DNA from: Heterostelium multicystogenum
Taxonomy: Eukaryota; Evosea; Eumycetozoa; Acytosteliales; Acytosteliaceae
NCBI GenBank assembly: GCA_003667245.1
Contig: RCNN01000190.1
Span: 1 to 64,000 of the forward strand
DNA: 64,000 nucleotides
Reading direction: 5' to 3'
Position numbers and translations under genes: made by a program. The notes beneath the pieces were generated by a model. That model worked only from the letters and a program-made list of their open reading frames with translations, did no database searches and was not told the DNA's origin. Positions 28,790 through 38,149 of this stretch are shown here, piece after piece (position 1 is the first letter of the stretch; every line of letters begins with the position of its first letter).

Positions 28790-29539
28790 TCACGATGCGG
28801 CTTGTTCCTCGGCTTTTTTTCGGCGCAGCGACTCGCCTTTCATCGTCAGTCGGTAGGCGTTGTGCACCAGGCGGTCGAGGATGGCATCGGCCAGGGTCGG
28901 GTCGTTGATCCAGCCGTGCCAGTGCTCGATGGGCAGTTGGCTCGTCAGGATGGTGGAGCGGCTGCCAGCGCGGTCGTCGATCACCTCCAGCAGGTCATGC
29001 CGGGCTCCTTCCTCCAGCGGGGCTAGCGCCCAGTCGTCCAGCACCAGGACGTCGACCTTTGCCAGCTGTTGCAGGGTACGGCCGAAGCTGCCGTCGCCAT
29101 GAGCGATGCGCAGTTGTTCCAGCAGGCGCGGGGTGCGCAGGTACAGGGTGCTATAGCCCTGGCGGCAGGCCTGGTTGCCCAGGGCGCAGGCCAGCCAGGT
29201 TTTGCCGGCACCGGTCGGGCCGGTCAGCAGCAGGTTGTGCTGCTGGCGGATCCAGTCGCCACTGGCCAGGGTGGCGATCAGACGCTCGTCCAGGGCGCGT
29301 CCGGAGCGGCGGTCGAGATCTTCCAGGCAGGCGTTGGCGTACTTGAGCTTGGCCTTCTTGCGCAGCCGTACCAGGCGCTGGTTGTCACGCCAGGCCAGTT
29401 CGCGGTCGAGCAGTAGGCCGAGGCGTTCATCGAAGCTCAGGCTGTGGCTGGCCGGCAGCGTCCATTGCTCTTCCAGGGCGCGGGCCATGCCGTCCAGGCG
29501 TAGCTGGTGCAGTTGATTCAGGGTGTGTTGCGGCATCAT
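28790..29539 (-). CDS. istB: IstB ATPase of IS21
   Basis: 249 residues from ATG 29539 ([20 protein letters not shown]). DnaA/DnaC-like AAA+ ATPase: Walker [16 protein letters not shown], Walker [10 protein letters not shown], sensor TSQLP. IstB regulates target choice and activates IstA. It overlaps the end of istA; the istA frame reads on into it until 29427. Confidence 0.94.
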   Translation of the reverse strand: MMPQHTLNQLHQLRLDGMARALEEQWTLPASHSLSFDERLGLLLDRELAWRDNQRLVRLRKKAKLKYANACLEDLDRRSGRALDERLIATLASGDWIRQQHNLLLTGPTGAGKTWLACALGNQACRQGYSTLYLRTPRLLEQLRIAHGDGSFGRTLQQLAKVDVLVLDDWALAPLEEGARHDLLEVIDDRAGSRSTILTSQLPIEHWHGWINDPTLADAILDRLVHNAYRLTMKGESLRRKKAEEQAAS

Positions 29540-31112
29540 CGAACAGCTCCTGTTGCGGGGGTTGGTAGTAGTCGGCGCCACGGACGTTCTCGTGGTCGCC
29601 GGGTAAGGTCGTTTCGGCGGCACGCTGGGGCAGCGGCTGTTGATCCAGGCCTTGCTGGAGCAGGTTGCGCACGCTGCGCCCGGTGAAGGCGCGCAGGTGT
29701 ACGGCACGTTCGGCAGCGGCTTCCAGGCGTGCATTGCCATAGCGCCGGGCCAGCGAGAGCAGGCCGAGGCAGGCGCGGTAGCCCATCTCCGGGTGCGGCT
29801 TGTGGGTCAGTTGGTGATCGATCAGTTGGCGCGTGTAGGGGCCGATCCGCTCGCCCCAGTCGAGCAGGCGTTGCGGCGTCCACTCACGATGCGCCTGGTG
29901 CGCTGCGGGCATGTGTTCGCGCTGGGTACTGTAAGCGCCGCGTCGCCCCAGCAGCAGGTGGCTGGCCACCCGCCGGTTGCCATGCAGCACTTCCAGGGTG
30001 TGTGCCGTCAGTCGCACGTCCACGTTCTGCCGGGCCAGGGCGGAGGGCACGCTGTAGAAGCTGCCATTGACCTCGATGTGGTAGTCGATGCTGACCTTGC
30101 AGCGCTTGAAGGTGGCGACCTCGTAGGGATGCACCGGCAGCGCTCGCAAGGCCGGGCGATCCAGACGCTCGAACCAGTCGCGCCGGCAGCCATCGAGCCG
30201 CTTGAACGGGCGCCGATTCAGATCCTCCAGCAGCTCGGCGATGGCCTGGTTAAGCGCATGCAGGCTGAAGAACTGCCGATGGCGCAGCCGCGCCATGATC
30301 CAGCGCTCGACCACCTGCACCGCCACCTCGGCCTTGGCCTTGTCCTGAGGCTTGCGTGGCCGTGCCGGCAGGATCACCGTCTGGTAATGACGCGCGCACT
30401 CCAGCGTGGCCCGGTTCAGGCCCGGCTCGTAGCGATCCGGCTGGGCGACCAGGGCGCGCGGATTGTCCGGCACAACCATTTCCGGCACGCCGCCAAAGTA
30501 GGTCAGAGCCTGGCCCAGCGAGGTCAGCCAGTCCACCTGGGTTTCGCCTGGCGTCGCGCAGGCATAGGTGTAATTCGAGGCGCCCAGGGCGGCGACGAAG
30601 ATGTGCGCCCGGCGCACTTCGCCGGTGGCCGGGTCGACCACCGGCAGCGTCGGCCCGGCATAGTCGATGAATAGCTTCTCGCCCGCACGGTGCAGCTGAC
30701 GCATCGAACGTTTGAGCGTCTGGGCGTAGCGCCGGTAGTGCTCGACGAACTGGGTGTAGCGGTAGGTCGGCTGGCCCGCATGCGCGGCGAGATATTCCTC
30801 CCACAGCAGCTGCAAGGTCACGCCCTTGCGTCGCAACTCGCGGTGGATGCTCAGCACATCGGGCAGCACTCGCTCACCGCGCGGCTTGTTCGTCGACGTC
30901 GGTGCAAACAAGGCGGCCGCCAGCGCGGCCTCGTCCATGGCCACCAGCGCCGGCCAGTCCAGCCCGGCCACCCGCGCCGCCGCGATGTACTTGCTAACCA
31001 CGCCCTTGGACAGCTGCAAGGCACGGGCAATCTTCTCGTGGGACAAGCCGGCCTCAAACTTGAGGCGCAGACATTCTTTGATGTTTCGCATGGCTACTCG
31101 CGGCGCCGCCAT
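29427..31112 (-). CDS. istA: IstA transposase of IS21
   Basis: 561 residues. An N-terminal HTH ([20 protein letters not shown]) is followed by the retroviral-integrase-like DDE core ([42 protein letters not shown]) and the C-terminal beta barrel. ATG 31091 ([12 protein letters not shown]) is an equally good start. The frame overlaps istB by 113 bp, longer than usual, so the last 35 residues may be a read-through of a lost stop. Otherwise intact. Confidence 0.92.
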   Translation of the reverse strand: MAAPRVAMRNIKECLRLKFEAGLSHEKIARALQLSKGVVSKYIAAARVAGLDWPALVAMDEAALAAALFAPTSTNKPRGERVLPDVLSIHRELRRKGVTLQLLWEEYLAAHAGQPTYRYTQFVEHYRRYAQTLKRSMRQLHRAGEKLFIDYAGPTLPVVDPATGEVRRAHIFVAALGASNYTYACATPGETQVDWLTSLGQALTYFGGVPEMVVPDNPRALVAQPDRYEPGLNRATLECARHYQTVILPARPRKPQDKAKAEVAVQVVERWIMARLRHRQFFSLHALNQAIAELLEDLNRRPFKRLDGCRRDWFERLDRPALRALPVHPYEVATFKRCKVSIDYHIEVNGSFYSVPSALARQNVDVRLTAHTLEVLHGNRRVASHLLLGRRGAYSTQREHMPAAHQAHREWTPQRLLDWGERIGPYTRQLIDHQLTHKPHPEMGYRACLGLLSLARRYGNARLEAAAERAVHLRAFTGRSVRNLLQQGLDQQPLPQRAAETTLPGDHENVRGADYYQPPQQELFDDAATHPESTAPATPGRHGPRPGRAMDAAGQPQPELR

Positions 31113-31338
31113 CTTCCTCTCCCGAAATCGGTCGAGGATGGCGGCGCATCAGGTCATGCGCAACGAAGGGGAAGGCTTTCGCTAAGTCGTGACCGGCGAT
31201 TTCGGTAAGCCGTGACCACCTGTTTCGGAACAGGCGGAGAATCGGTCACGTTGCTACCGAAATGAGCGGTCACGCGTTAGCGAAATGAGCGGTCACGATC
31301 AACCGAAACGGCCGGTCACGGTGCTCCGAAATCCGCAC

Positions 31339-31878
31339 GATTTGCGCTTTTTCCGCTGCGCTGCTCGTTCCTTCGCTTGAACCAAGGCATCGAGCTTTTT
31401 TAAATAAGCAATTTCCATCCGCAACTGGCTCAATTCGGCCAGCAAATCATCGCGCGTACGAGCTTCATCGTCCGAAGATTCAAGCTGAATGGACGGGATG
31501 GGGTTTGTCATTTTTTTTGTGAAGTCCGCTTCCTGGCTGCCGGGACAAGGCCTCCAAACCGCCTTCATCATACCTGCGCTCCCATTCGCCAATGATGTCG
31601 GATTTCCGGATATCAAACAGGGCAGCGACTTGGCGATAGGACAGCTCTTCCTCTCGCATGCGCTGCAAAACATTCAGCTTGAACTCAGGGCTGTAGTTCT
31701 TCTTTCTCTTACTTTTGAGGCCTGCGGCACCAAGCGCCTGATATGCCGCGATCCACTTTCGAAGCGATGAAGCATCTACCCCATGACGATGCGCGACCTC
31801 TCTGTGACCTGCGCTCCCCGAGCAGTAATCTTCAACAACCGACAATTTCGTCTGCTCTGTGTATTTTTTCATGAACAC
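31339..31878 (-). CDS. IS3 OrfA (HTH protein), one frame change
   Basis: Starts MKKYTEQTKLSVVEDYCSGS. Two HTH-like repeats of the IS150 OrfA kind follow (REVAHRHGVDASSLRKWI and SYRQVAALFDIRKSDIIGEW). The frame changes near 31500 and continues with a leucine-zipper-like stretch (LLAELSQLRMEIAYLKKLDAL) to a lysine-rich end before IS21. OrfA binds the IS ends and is part of the OrfAB fusion transposase. Confidence 0.75.
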
Positions 31879-32016
31879 CCCCCAATGTTGATGTCCAACA
31901 TTTCGGGGTCAGATCAATTTGAGTGGACACCATAGCCTCAAGCGATGGCATCAGTTAGGTGTGTTTCCCGGACGCTTACTATCGTGCGGCAGCAAAGTGC
32001 ATTTGCAACCGGCGTA

Positions 32017-32955
32017 TCACCGCGTTCTCATTACCTGCAGCGCAATTTTAAGACGATCCCTCCAACGGAGATTCAGTAACCCCTGGCGGTAATGCGGAAT
32101 GGAATATCCCTTCAGAGGCGCCAACTTTCCTCGCTGCTTAGCGAGATACTTCTCAGCACGCTCCTCAGAAGTTAAACCCTTGCAGGAATCGATCCTTTCC
32201 TCCAGGTCGTAACTTGGCCTCCAGAGATTTGAGTTGCGGTGCACAATGACCCCGTCAGCTGGAACGCTCAACAGGCCATTTAACGACCGGTTGAGAACTA
32301 TCCACTCACCACTTTCAACCGCCGAACTGGTTGGCTTCTCCCCTTTTGAAGCGATCACATCACTGCTCCAAAGGACGTTTTCTACAGGATGTTCGACCCG
32401 TATGGTCACTGGATAGCTTGCATAACCGGCTCCCTCGCACCATGAAGTAAGGACATTGGAAGGGAGATCGAAGTGCTCGTGATTAAGACGCTTTGCCGCT
32501 CTAGACATATCCAAGATGGTGGTGGCATACCCCTCCTCGCCCCCCCCTTTATCTCCGTCATAAAGGCTGCGATGAAGCTGAACTGTCCGAATTCCACGCC
32601 GCTTAAATACCGACTGCGTGTGATCGTAGATACGCCTGATTTCACCTAGCGCGATTTCGACCTTGTGGGGCGTATCGAGGTGTTCCTTAAGAATCTTCAG
32701 CGCCCCTGCAGCCTCCTCCTCAATGGGTGCCGAAGCCTGGCAGGCGTCAGGATGCCAGGGATGCCGCCTGACATTCAGGGCTTCCATTACCAACCAGGTG
32801 AGAATCCCACGCGAGCCCAAGCCCCACGAGTTCCAGTTTGAAATGGGTACCTTGGTCGCTGATCCGTCACCATAGGTCATGAGTGCGTAAAGGAGAGGAT
32901 GAGAAATCTCAATTCGGTCTTCATTCGTGAAATTCATCTGAGAAGAAGTCTTCAT
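32017..32955 (-). CDS. Unidentified protein of 312 residues
   Basis: Intact frame starting MKTSSQMNFTNEDRIEISHP. No signal peptide or membrane span. The middle contains YDHTQSVFKRRGIRTVQLHRSLYDG, then LTSWCEGAGYASYPVTIR and AVESGEWIVLNRSLNG. The order Arg (LHRSL) - Ser/Trp (TSWC) - Glu (ESGEW) loosely recalls the R-S-E arrangement of ADP-ribosyltransferase folds, but spacing and motif quality are weak and I do not claim it. It sits alone between an IS66 relic and an IS5, with no partner gene. GC content is lower than in the neighbouring IS genes. Function unknown. Confidence 0.6.
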   Translation of the reverse strand: MKTSSQMNFTNEDRIEISHPLLYALMTYGDGSATKVPISNWNSWGLGSRGILTWLVMEALNVRRHPWHPDACQASAPIEEEAAGALKILKEHLDTPHKVEIALGEIRRIYDHTQSVFKRRGIRTVQLHRSLYDGDKGGGEEGYATTILDMSRAAKRLNHEHFDLPSNVLTSWCEGAGYASYPVTIRVEHPVENVLWSSDVIASKGEKPTSSAVESGEWIVLNRSLNGLLSVPADGVIVHRNSNLWRPSYDLEERIDSCKGLTSEERAEKYLAKQRGKLAPLKGYSIPHYRQGLLNLRWRDRLKIALQVMRTR

Positions 32956-33354
32956 TTTTTTCCTAGGAGTACGATTACCGAAGCCAAATTTAGCAGCCTA
33001 AGCCGCCGATTCTACTGGCCGGCCCAAATCCGTCACAGAGCAATGCTGCACGCTGAACTTAGAGAAAAATGGATTACCCTAGCGCACCAACGGCATCCAA
33101 CCATTCGTGGAGCAGCTTTAAACACACCAGCTCATTCGTCGTGGGATTTATAATTGTTTTTTGGTTGGATGGGCTGGCGGACTCAGAGGAGGCTGATCGG
33201 CCTCCACAGTGCGACACAGAGGCTTATTCATCCCATCGGTCAGGGCAACCAGGCGAGGGGCCTTTCCCCCTCCATGACACTCCACAGGCAGCCTCGACGA
33301 TCCTGCAAGATTGCTCCCTTGCCAATGGGAAGGGAAATACGCTCAAGGCGATCT

Positions 33355-34192
33355 AGGCTCTGTACGTAAACCCAAGAAATACGATTTTCTGTAAAATACA
33401 CCGCCATTAAAGCCAGGAGGCCAAGATGGCAAAGCGGTATGAACTCCCCGACGCAGCTTGGGATCTGGTTGCAGATATCTTCACCAAAAATCAGCGCACC
33501 GGGCGCCCTCGGGCCGATGATCGCCTGATGCTAAACGGTATTCTCTGGGTGCTTTGCTCTGGCGCAGCCTGGCGAGACATGCCCGAACGATTCGGCCCTT
33601 GGTCAACGATCTATCAACGGTTCCGGGGATGGCGTGATTGCGGAGCTTTTGATCAGATGCTCAAGCGTCTTCATATCCGATTGAATGAGCAGGGTTTGAT
33701 TGACTTGGAAACATGGATGATCGACTCCACTGCCGTACGAGCAACCCGGGCCTCATCAGGTGCCGGGAAAAAAGGGGATTTGAAGAACCGCAAGACCACG
33801 CGCTCGGGCGCAGCCGGGGTGGCCTGACGACCAAGATTCACATGCTGTGCGACGCCAATGGTGTGCCTCTGCGTTTCCTGTTGTCAGGCGGACAAGCCAG
33901 CGATATAGCCTATGCCCAACCGCTACTCGATCAGGCTTGCATACCCAGCCTGCGCGGTCGCCCACGCAAGCGTTGCCGCTGGTTGCTGGCTGACAAGGGT
34001 TACGACGCTGAAGCGCTGCGCCAGTATTGTGATCGTTATCGCATGCAGCCAGTCATTCCGTTGCGAAGCATGAAGCGCAAAACCAAGCCAGGATTGCCTC
34101 GACTTTTTGATCGCCCCAAATATCGGCAGCGCAACATCATCGAACGCATGTTTGGCTGGCTGAAGGAGAACCGTCGCATCGTGACGCGCTTC
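33355..34192 (+). mobile_element. IS5-family element truncated by the right IS66 copy
   Basis: The left end ggctctgtacgtaaac follows gatcta; the transposase genes run right and are cut exactly at the IS66 boundary (34193). The region 32956-33354 before it shows no gene. Confidence 0.8.
33426..34192 (+). pseudogene. IS5 (IS427-group) transposase, split frames, 3' end missing
   Basis: The first frame (33426-33827) carries the DUF4096 N-terminus (RYELPDAAWDLVADIF, GAAWRDMPERFGPWSTIYQR, WMIDSTAVRA). The second carries LTTKIHMLCDANGVPL, LLADKGYDAEALR and the final DDE block RNIIERMFGWLKENRRI. IS427-type elements normally express both by a frameshift, so the split near 33780 may be natural. The last native residues are RFV; the following SERALQVA is encoded by the IS66 end. 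Confidence 0.85.
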
Positions 34193-34207
34193 GTAAGCGA
34201 ACGGGCA

Positions 34208-35764
34208 TTACAGGTTGCGTAACGGCAGCCAGTTATGCGGCAACAACTCGGCGATCTCACTGGCGCGCTGCGTCGGCAGCCGCATCAGCACATCCTTGAG
34301 ATAAGCATACGGATCATGCCCGTTAAGCTTGGCCGATTGGATCAAACTCATCAGCGCAGCCGCGCGTTGTCCGCTGCGTAACGACCCTGCAAAGAGCCAG
34401 TTCTTGCGTCCGAGCGCCCATGGCCGGATTTGCTGCTCGATGTGGTTGTTATCAATAGGCACCGCGCCGTCATCCAGATAACGTGACAACGCCGTCCAGC
34501 GTTTCAGGCTGTAATCCAGGGCCTTGGCGATGGCCACACCCTCGTGTACCAGCTCGCGCTGGGCGATCATCCAAGTGTGCAGCATGTTCATCACGGGGAC
34601 GGCTTTTTCTTGTCGTATTCGTCGCCGTACATCGGGCTCCAAATCGCGGATTTCACTTTCGATTTCGTACAGCAACTGGATATAGCGCAGAGCTTGCTCG
34701 GCGAGCGTGCTTTTGTTCGTGGCGTGCAGGTCGAAGAACTTACGCCGCGCATGGGCCATGCAGCCGATTTCAGTGACACCGAGTGCAAAACTGGCTTTGT
34801 AACCACCAAAATCATCGCAGACCAGCTTGCCCTTCCAGTCTTGCAGGAAGTTGCGTGCATGTTCGCCCGAGCGGCTGGGGCTGAAGTCGTACACCACTGC
34901 GCGGATATCGGCAGACGCGGTGGTTGCATAGGCCCAGACGTAGGCCCGATGGGTTTTCTTCGAGCCAGGCATGAGCACCTGTACCGGCGTTTCATCGGCG
35001 TGCACCACGTTGTGTCCAAGCACCACTTCGCGCAGAGCATCAACCAGTGGTTGCAGTTGCACACCGCAAGTGCCGACCCACTGCGCCAAGGTCGAGCGCG
35101 GGATGGCGAGGCCGGCCCGGCCAAAGATCTTTTCCTGACGGTACAGTGGCAAATGATCACCGTATTTGGCGATCATCACTTGAGCCAGCAAACCTGCTGT
35201 GGGGATGCCTTTATCGATGACCTGCGCAGGAACAGGTGCCTGGATCAGGGTCTCGCAGTCCTCACAGACCCACTTGCCACGGATGTGTTGTTCAACCGTG
35301 AACACGCCGGGCGTGTAGTCGAGTTTCTCGCTGACATCCTCGCCGATACGCTTGAGGGCGCAGCCGCATTGGCAGTGAGTGTTGTCCGGTTCGTGATGGA
35401 TGGGCGTGCGTGGAAACTCGGGCGGCAAGGCGGTGCGTTTAGGTTTTTGCCGAGCCACGGTCGGGGCTGGAGCGGGTTGCAACGTCTCAAGCTCGGCTTC
35501 GATGGCCGCGATATCGGCATCGATCACGTCATCGAGCAGGCTGGTTTGATACGGATTTAGCTGCTCGCTGCGCTTGGCAAACTTGAAACGCTTGAGCTGT
35601 GCGATCTCGTGGGTCAGCTTGTCGTTGACCGTTTTGTAGTGATGGATCTGCTTGTCCATGGACTCGACTTTTTGATCGAGAGTCTCGACACGCTGCATCA
35701 GCTGCGCGGCGATAGCGCGCAGTTGTTCAGGGTTTAATTGGTCGAAATCAGGAAGCAAAGTCAT
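34208..35764 (-). CDS. tnpC: IS66 TnpC transposase
   Basis: 518 residues from ATG 35764 (MTLLPDFDQLNPEQLRAIAA), preferred to the longer frame from 35809 because the same N-terminus is found in other IS66 TnpC proteins. A coiled-coil N-terminus, a zinc-ribbon-like CxC/CxxC region (about 115-180), the DDE core ([43 protein letters not shown]) and the IS66 C-terminal domain ([20 protein letters not shown]). Complete. Confidence 0.95.
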   Translation of the reverse strand: MTLLPDFDQLNPEQLRAIAAQLMQRVETLDQKVESMDKQIHHYKTVNDKLTHEIAQLKRFKFAKRSEQLNPYQTSLLDDVIDADIAAIEAELETLQPAPAPTVARQKPKRTALPPEFPRTPIHHEPDNTHCQCGCALKRIGEDVSEKLDYTPGVFTVEQHIRGKWVCEDCETLIQAPVPAQVIDKGIPTAGLLAQVMIAKYGDHLPLYRQEKIFGRAGLAIPRSTLAQWVGTCGVQLQPLVDALREVVLGHNVVHADETPVQVLMPGSKKTHRAYVWAYATTASADIRAVVYDFSPSRSGEHARNFLQDWKGKLVCDDFGGYKASFALGVTEIGCMAHARRKFFDLHATNKSTLAEQALRYIQLLYEIESEIRDLEPDVRRRIRQEKAVPVMNMLHTWMIAQRELVHEGVAIAKALDYSLKRWTALSRYLDDGAVPIDNNHIEQQIRPWALGRKNWLFAGSLRSGQRAAALMSLIQSAKLNGHDPYAYLKDVLMRLPTQRASEIAELLPHNWLPLRNL

Positions 35765-35845
35765 GCCGCCGATTTTGTCAGAACAGGCCAACACTGACGA
35801 TAGGCTCATCGGACAATTGCACGGCGACGCTGGCCATGGCAGTGA

Positions 35846-36181
35846 TTACATCAGGGTAATCGCACTGTTTTGCCCAACTCTTTGCCAAGGTAAACCCAGC
35901 ACCAGGGCATGCAGTTGTTCGGCACCCAATTCCATCTGCGAGCCGTGCCGAGATCCCGGCCAGAAAAATTTGCCTTGATGCAGTCGGCGCGCCGCCAGCC
36001 AGATGCCCAACCCATCGTGCACCAGCACTTTCATGCGATTGGCGCGGCGGTTGGCAAACAGATAAGCACAGTGCGGCTGCGCCGCACCGAACACGGCCAC
36101 CACCCGCGCCAGCGCTGTGTCAGTGCCGGCGCGCATGTCCATGGGCTCAGTGGCGAGCCAGATGGCGTCGATACGAATCAT
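35846..36181 (-). CDS. tnpB: IS66 TnpB accessory protein
   Basis: 111 residues, the same as the left copy (DMRAGTDTALARVV, FANRRANRMKVLVHDG). Overlaps tnpA by 4 bp. Confidence 0.93.
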   Translation of the reverse strand: MIRIDAIWLATEPMDMRAGTDTALARVVAVFGAAQPHCAYLFANRRANRMKVLVHDGLGIWLAARRLHQGKFFWPGSRHGSQMELGAEQLHALVLGLPWQRVGQNSAITLM

Positions 36182-36510
36182 CGCAACAGGTCTCGAAGAA
36201 AGGTTGCACAGGCAGCAGCACTTTCAGTTGGCCAGTTCACTTTAACGGTGCCGCGCGGATGCTGGATCTCAACGCTGATAGTCGATGATGCCGATTGCGA
36301 CTCAGTGCTGGCGAGTGGCATGGGCAGTGAAACAAAAGCGGGATGCAGCGCCATGCTTTTCTGCGTTTGCAGCCGAATCCACTTGTGGACGAGGTTCGCG
36401 TTGAGGCTGTGGCTCAGCGCAACGTTGGCAATCGAGGCCCCAGGTTGGGCGCACTCTTGAATGACTTGGGCCTTGAACGACCTGGAATAGGAACGGCGTT
36501 GTGGCTGCAT
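36178..36510 (-). CDS. tnpA: IS66 TnpA (HTH) protein
   Basis: About 110 residues from MQPQRRSYSRSFKAQVIQEC; same as the left copy. First gene of the IS operon; the promoter should lie in 36520-36600. Confidence 0.9.
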   Translation of the reverse strand: MQPQRRSYSRSFKAQVIQECAQPGASIANVALSHSLNANLVHKWIRLQTQKSMALHPAFVSLPMPLASTESQSASSTISVEIQHPRGTVKVNWPTESAAACATFLRDLLR

Positions 36511-36611
36511 GAAAGACCCTCTTAAAAGGCTAGAAGTGGTGTCCACTTAAATAGGTGGACACCATCGCCTTTGGCGGTGGGGTCAGAAAGGTGTGTTTGC
36601 TGGCCGGTTAC

Positions 36612-36619
36612 ACCGCACC
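36612..36619. repeat. Right 8-bp target duplication (accgcacc)
   Basis: Abuts the outer end (ggttac) of the right IS66 copy and matches 20589-20596 exactly. Confidence 0.9.
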
Positions 36620-37570
36620 GTTGTCTACTGCTGAATAAACGCTGCAGACCAGCACTACCTTGCCCCCCATGAGCTGCGAGATTGCTGGATTAATTTTCGA
36701 CGGTTTCAATACCTGGAGCGGAGGCGCTGGCGCAGACTACGTCACCGGTATGGAAAACGAAGGGATCGACGTCAAAAAGCCCCACGCTTGTCAGGTGCCT
36801 GGATGATGGACATTCGCCCATCAGGACGAAGGGATGCCAATCCGCAGATCGAGGTCGTCATTGTCAGATCCGTCGCCGTTATCAACCCACGTTGCGCTGA
36901 CCCGAATAACCTTTGGAGCGGACGGCCCTTTTTTCGAGGGACACCTTGTGGCTGCTGCCAGGTTTGTCCAGTTTAACCACGGTCTTGGCGATGTTGACGG
37001 GCTTTTGGAGGCGGTGCAGGTGTTCGCCGCCGGCGCGGAGGATGCAACGGTCTTCAACTTCGATGCCATAAAACCCGCAGAGTCCGGCAAGACCCTGAGG
37101 CGAAACCTTGCCATACAGAGCGCGCCTTGAGCTGGCCGTTCCGGACGTACAACTCAAGCACGAATGATGCCCGTCTCTTGTGAAAAGGGCTCAGGTGCCA
37201 GTTCCAGGGTTTTGGTCCCCGGCAATGACGATAGCGCGAAGGTCTTTGACTGCTTCGAAGCCGCCGGCGTTGCCGTCTTGCGTCAAAGTGATTGCGATCT
37301 TTCGTGATATGGGACGGGAGTCGAGACGAGTCGAAGCTGATGCTGTGACTGACCGTGTCGCCATGAGCGATCGGGGCGCGAATGTCGCCGCGCCTGAAGA
37401 GTGCTCGGGTGCATTGAAAGAAAACCATGCCGCTGTCATTCCACCACCTTGCCAGTGTTGGTGACCAAAAACGCAGTAAGGTTTACGTCCAGATTGTTAC
37501 CTGCCGAATGGGGTAACTTCCACCCGCCCTTGGGAGTAAGAGATCGTTTGTGTTCTCTCGCCGGGTTTGA
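36612..37570 (-). pseudogene. TerD-domain protein, 5' half, frameshifted and cut by the IS66-bounded unit
   Basis: Minus-strand pieces in alternating frames: LDVNLTAFLVTNTGKVV near 37470, GDTVSHSISFDSSRLPS, FVLELYVRNGQLKARSVWQGFASG (the TerD closing block, near 37140) and LAGLCGFYGIEVED. Then comes a second domain (VKLDKPGSSHKVSLEKRA, WVDNGDGSDNDDLDLRIGI), and finally MGGKVVLVCSVYSAVDNGA at 36670-36620, which stays open across the transposon into 20588. The two-domain TerD plus TerA-like arrangement resembles TerA. Several single-base shifts lie in A, C or T runs. Start near 37570 (NTNDLL...). Probably a cytosolic Ter-complex protein before it was interrupted. Confidence 0.7.
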
Positions 37571-38149
37571 GTGACTGATTTCAATTCATGCCGCCTATTC
37601 CATGGGTTTTCGCAACGCATTGTTTCATGCGCTGCGCTTTCGTTGTTTGAGCGCGAAAGGGCCGGCCAATGGGAAACATCCACTCATTGGGACTGATCGC
37701 ATTAATGCAGTTTAACGGCTTGGCCGCCGGCGACCGCCGAGACATCCATTCTCCATTTACACACCGTCTGAAACCCAGAATTGGAACGTGCGGGAGGGAA
37801 TGTTGTGCGCGGCATTGAAAGTCCTCTCAGTCCCGTTAAGTTCTGATCGTAGGGTAACGAAAAACATCTGCCAGGCGTTCTGCATCGGAATTCGACAAGC
37901 ATTTTGAGTGGTGCCGTCGCCTGCTAGATGGCAATATGCTACATCTATTTGCGCTTTCCCCTCATCATCCAGGGCCCTGGCGTTTAATTTCTGACAAGGA
38001 CCCGTTGGATGCTAATCGCACTAGTGGTTTTTGAACGCCCTTTATTTGATCTGCAGTCTTGCTGTTCAACGCCGAGCTGCTCAACTTCGCTGGCGCTGAT
38101 ATCCCCCTTCGAAAAACTCGAAGTCCTTGAGAACCTATAGCCAAATCCT
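37571..38149. other. No recognisable gene
   Basis: Short frames on both strands have no family resemblance. The region probably contains divergent promoters for the TerD-domain gene (minus) and the plus-strand gene that follows. Confidence 0.4.

Larger units (their letters stand above)
28696..31338 (-). mobile_element. IS21-family insertion sequence
   Basis: 2643 bp with ends gtgcggatttcgg and ccgaaatccgcac and a perfect 5-bp target duplication gattt on both sides (28691-28695, 31339-31343). Both ends carry several cgtgaccg-containing subterminal repeats, a hallmark of IS21 transposase binding sites. It inserted into the IS3 element. Confidence 0.93.
27825..31916 (-). mobile_element. IS3-family (IS150-like) element carrying a nested IS21
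   Basis: Ends tgatctgaccccgaaatgt and its exact reverse complement mark a 24-bp perfect terminal repeat at 27825 and 31916. The 3-bp direct repeat att flanks them (27822-27824, 31917-31919). Without the internal IS21 the element is about 1.4 kb, normal for the group. Confidence 0.9.
27450..31979 (-). mobile_element. Decayed IS66 right-end relic, split by IS3
   Basis: 27450-27824 holds a TnpC N-terminus (NLDQVPPEQFRAMAER) and a decayed tnpB region. 31917-31979 holds the matching IS66 terminal sequence (gtggacaccatagcctcaag, then gtgtgtttcccggacgcttac), parallel to the end of the intact copies. The gap is filled by the IS3 element inserted with an att duplication. The left part of this IS66 is gone. 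Confidence 0.75.
20597..36611. mobile_element. Composite-transposon-like unit bounded by two IS66 copies (16.0 kb)
   Basis: Two IS66 copies in the same orientation (20597-23016 and 34193-36611) enclose 11.2 kb of mosaic DNA: methyltransferase remnant, porin gene, HTH-repeat gene, nested IS elements, an unidentified gene and a truncated IS5. The outer flanks of the pair share the 8-mer accgcacc, whereas the two inner flanks (cgagattc at 23017, cgcgcttc at 34185) do not match. That is the expected signature if the whole unit moved in one step. It interrupts a TerD-domain gene. Homologous integration of a circle at a resident IS66 would give the same picture. Confidence 0.82.
34193..36611 (-). 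mobile_element. IS66-family insertion sequence, right copy (intact)
   Basis: 2419 bp, same ends and gene set as the left copy, all three genes open. The likely source of transposase for the whole unit. Confidence 0.94.

Noticed and set aside
29640..30674. Plus-strand frame of 344 codons
   Set aside because: It is the antisense of istA; composition is that of a GC-rich shadow frame and no family pattern appears.
34544..35560. Plus-strand frame of 338 codons inside the right IS66 copy
   Set aside because: Antisense shadow of tnpC; the same frame exists, broken, in the left copy.
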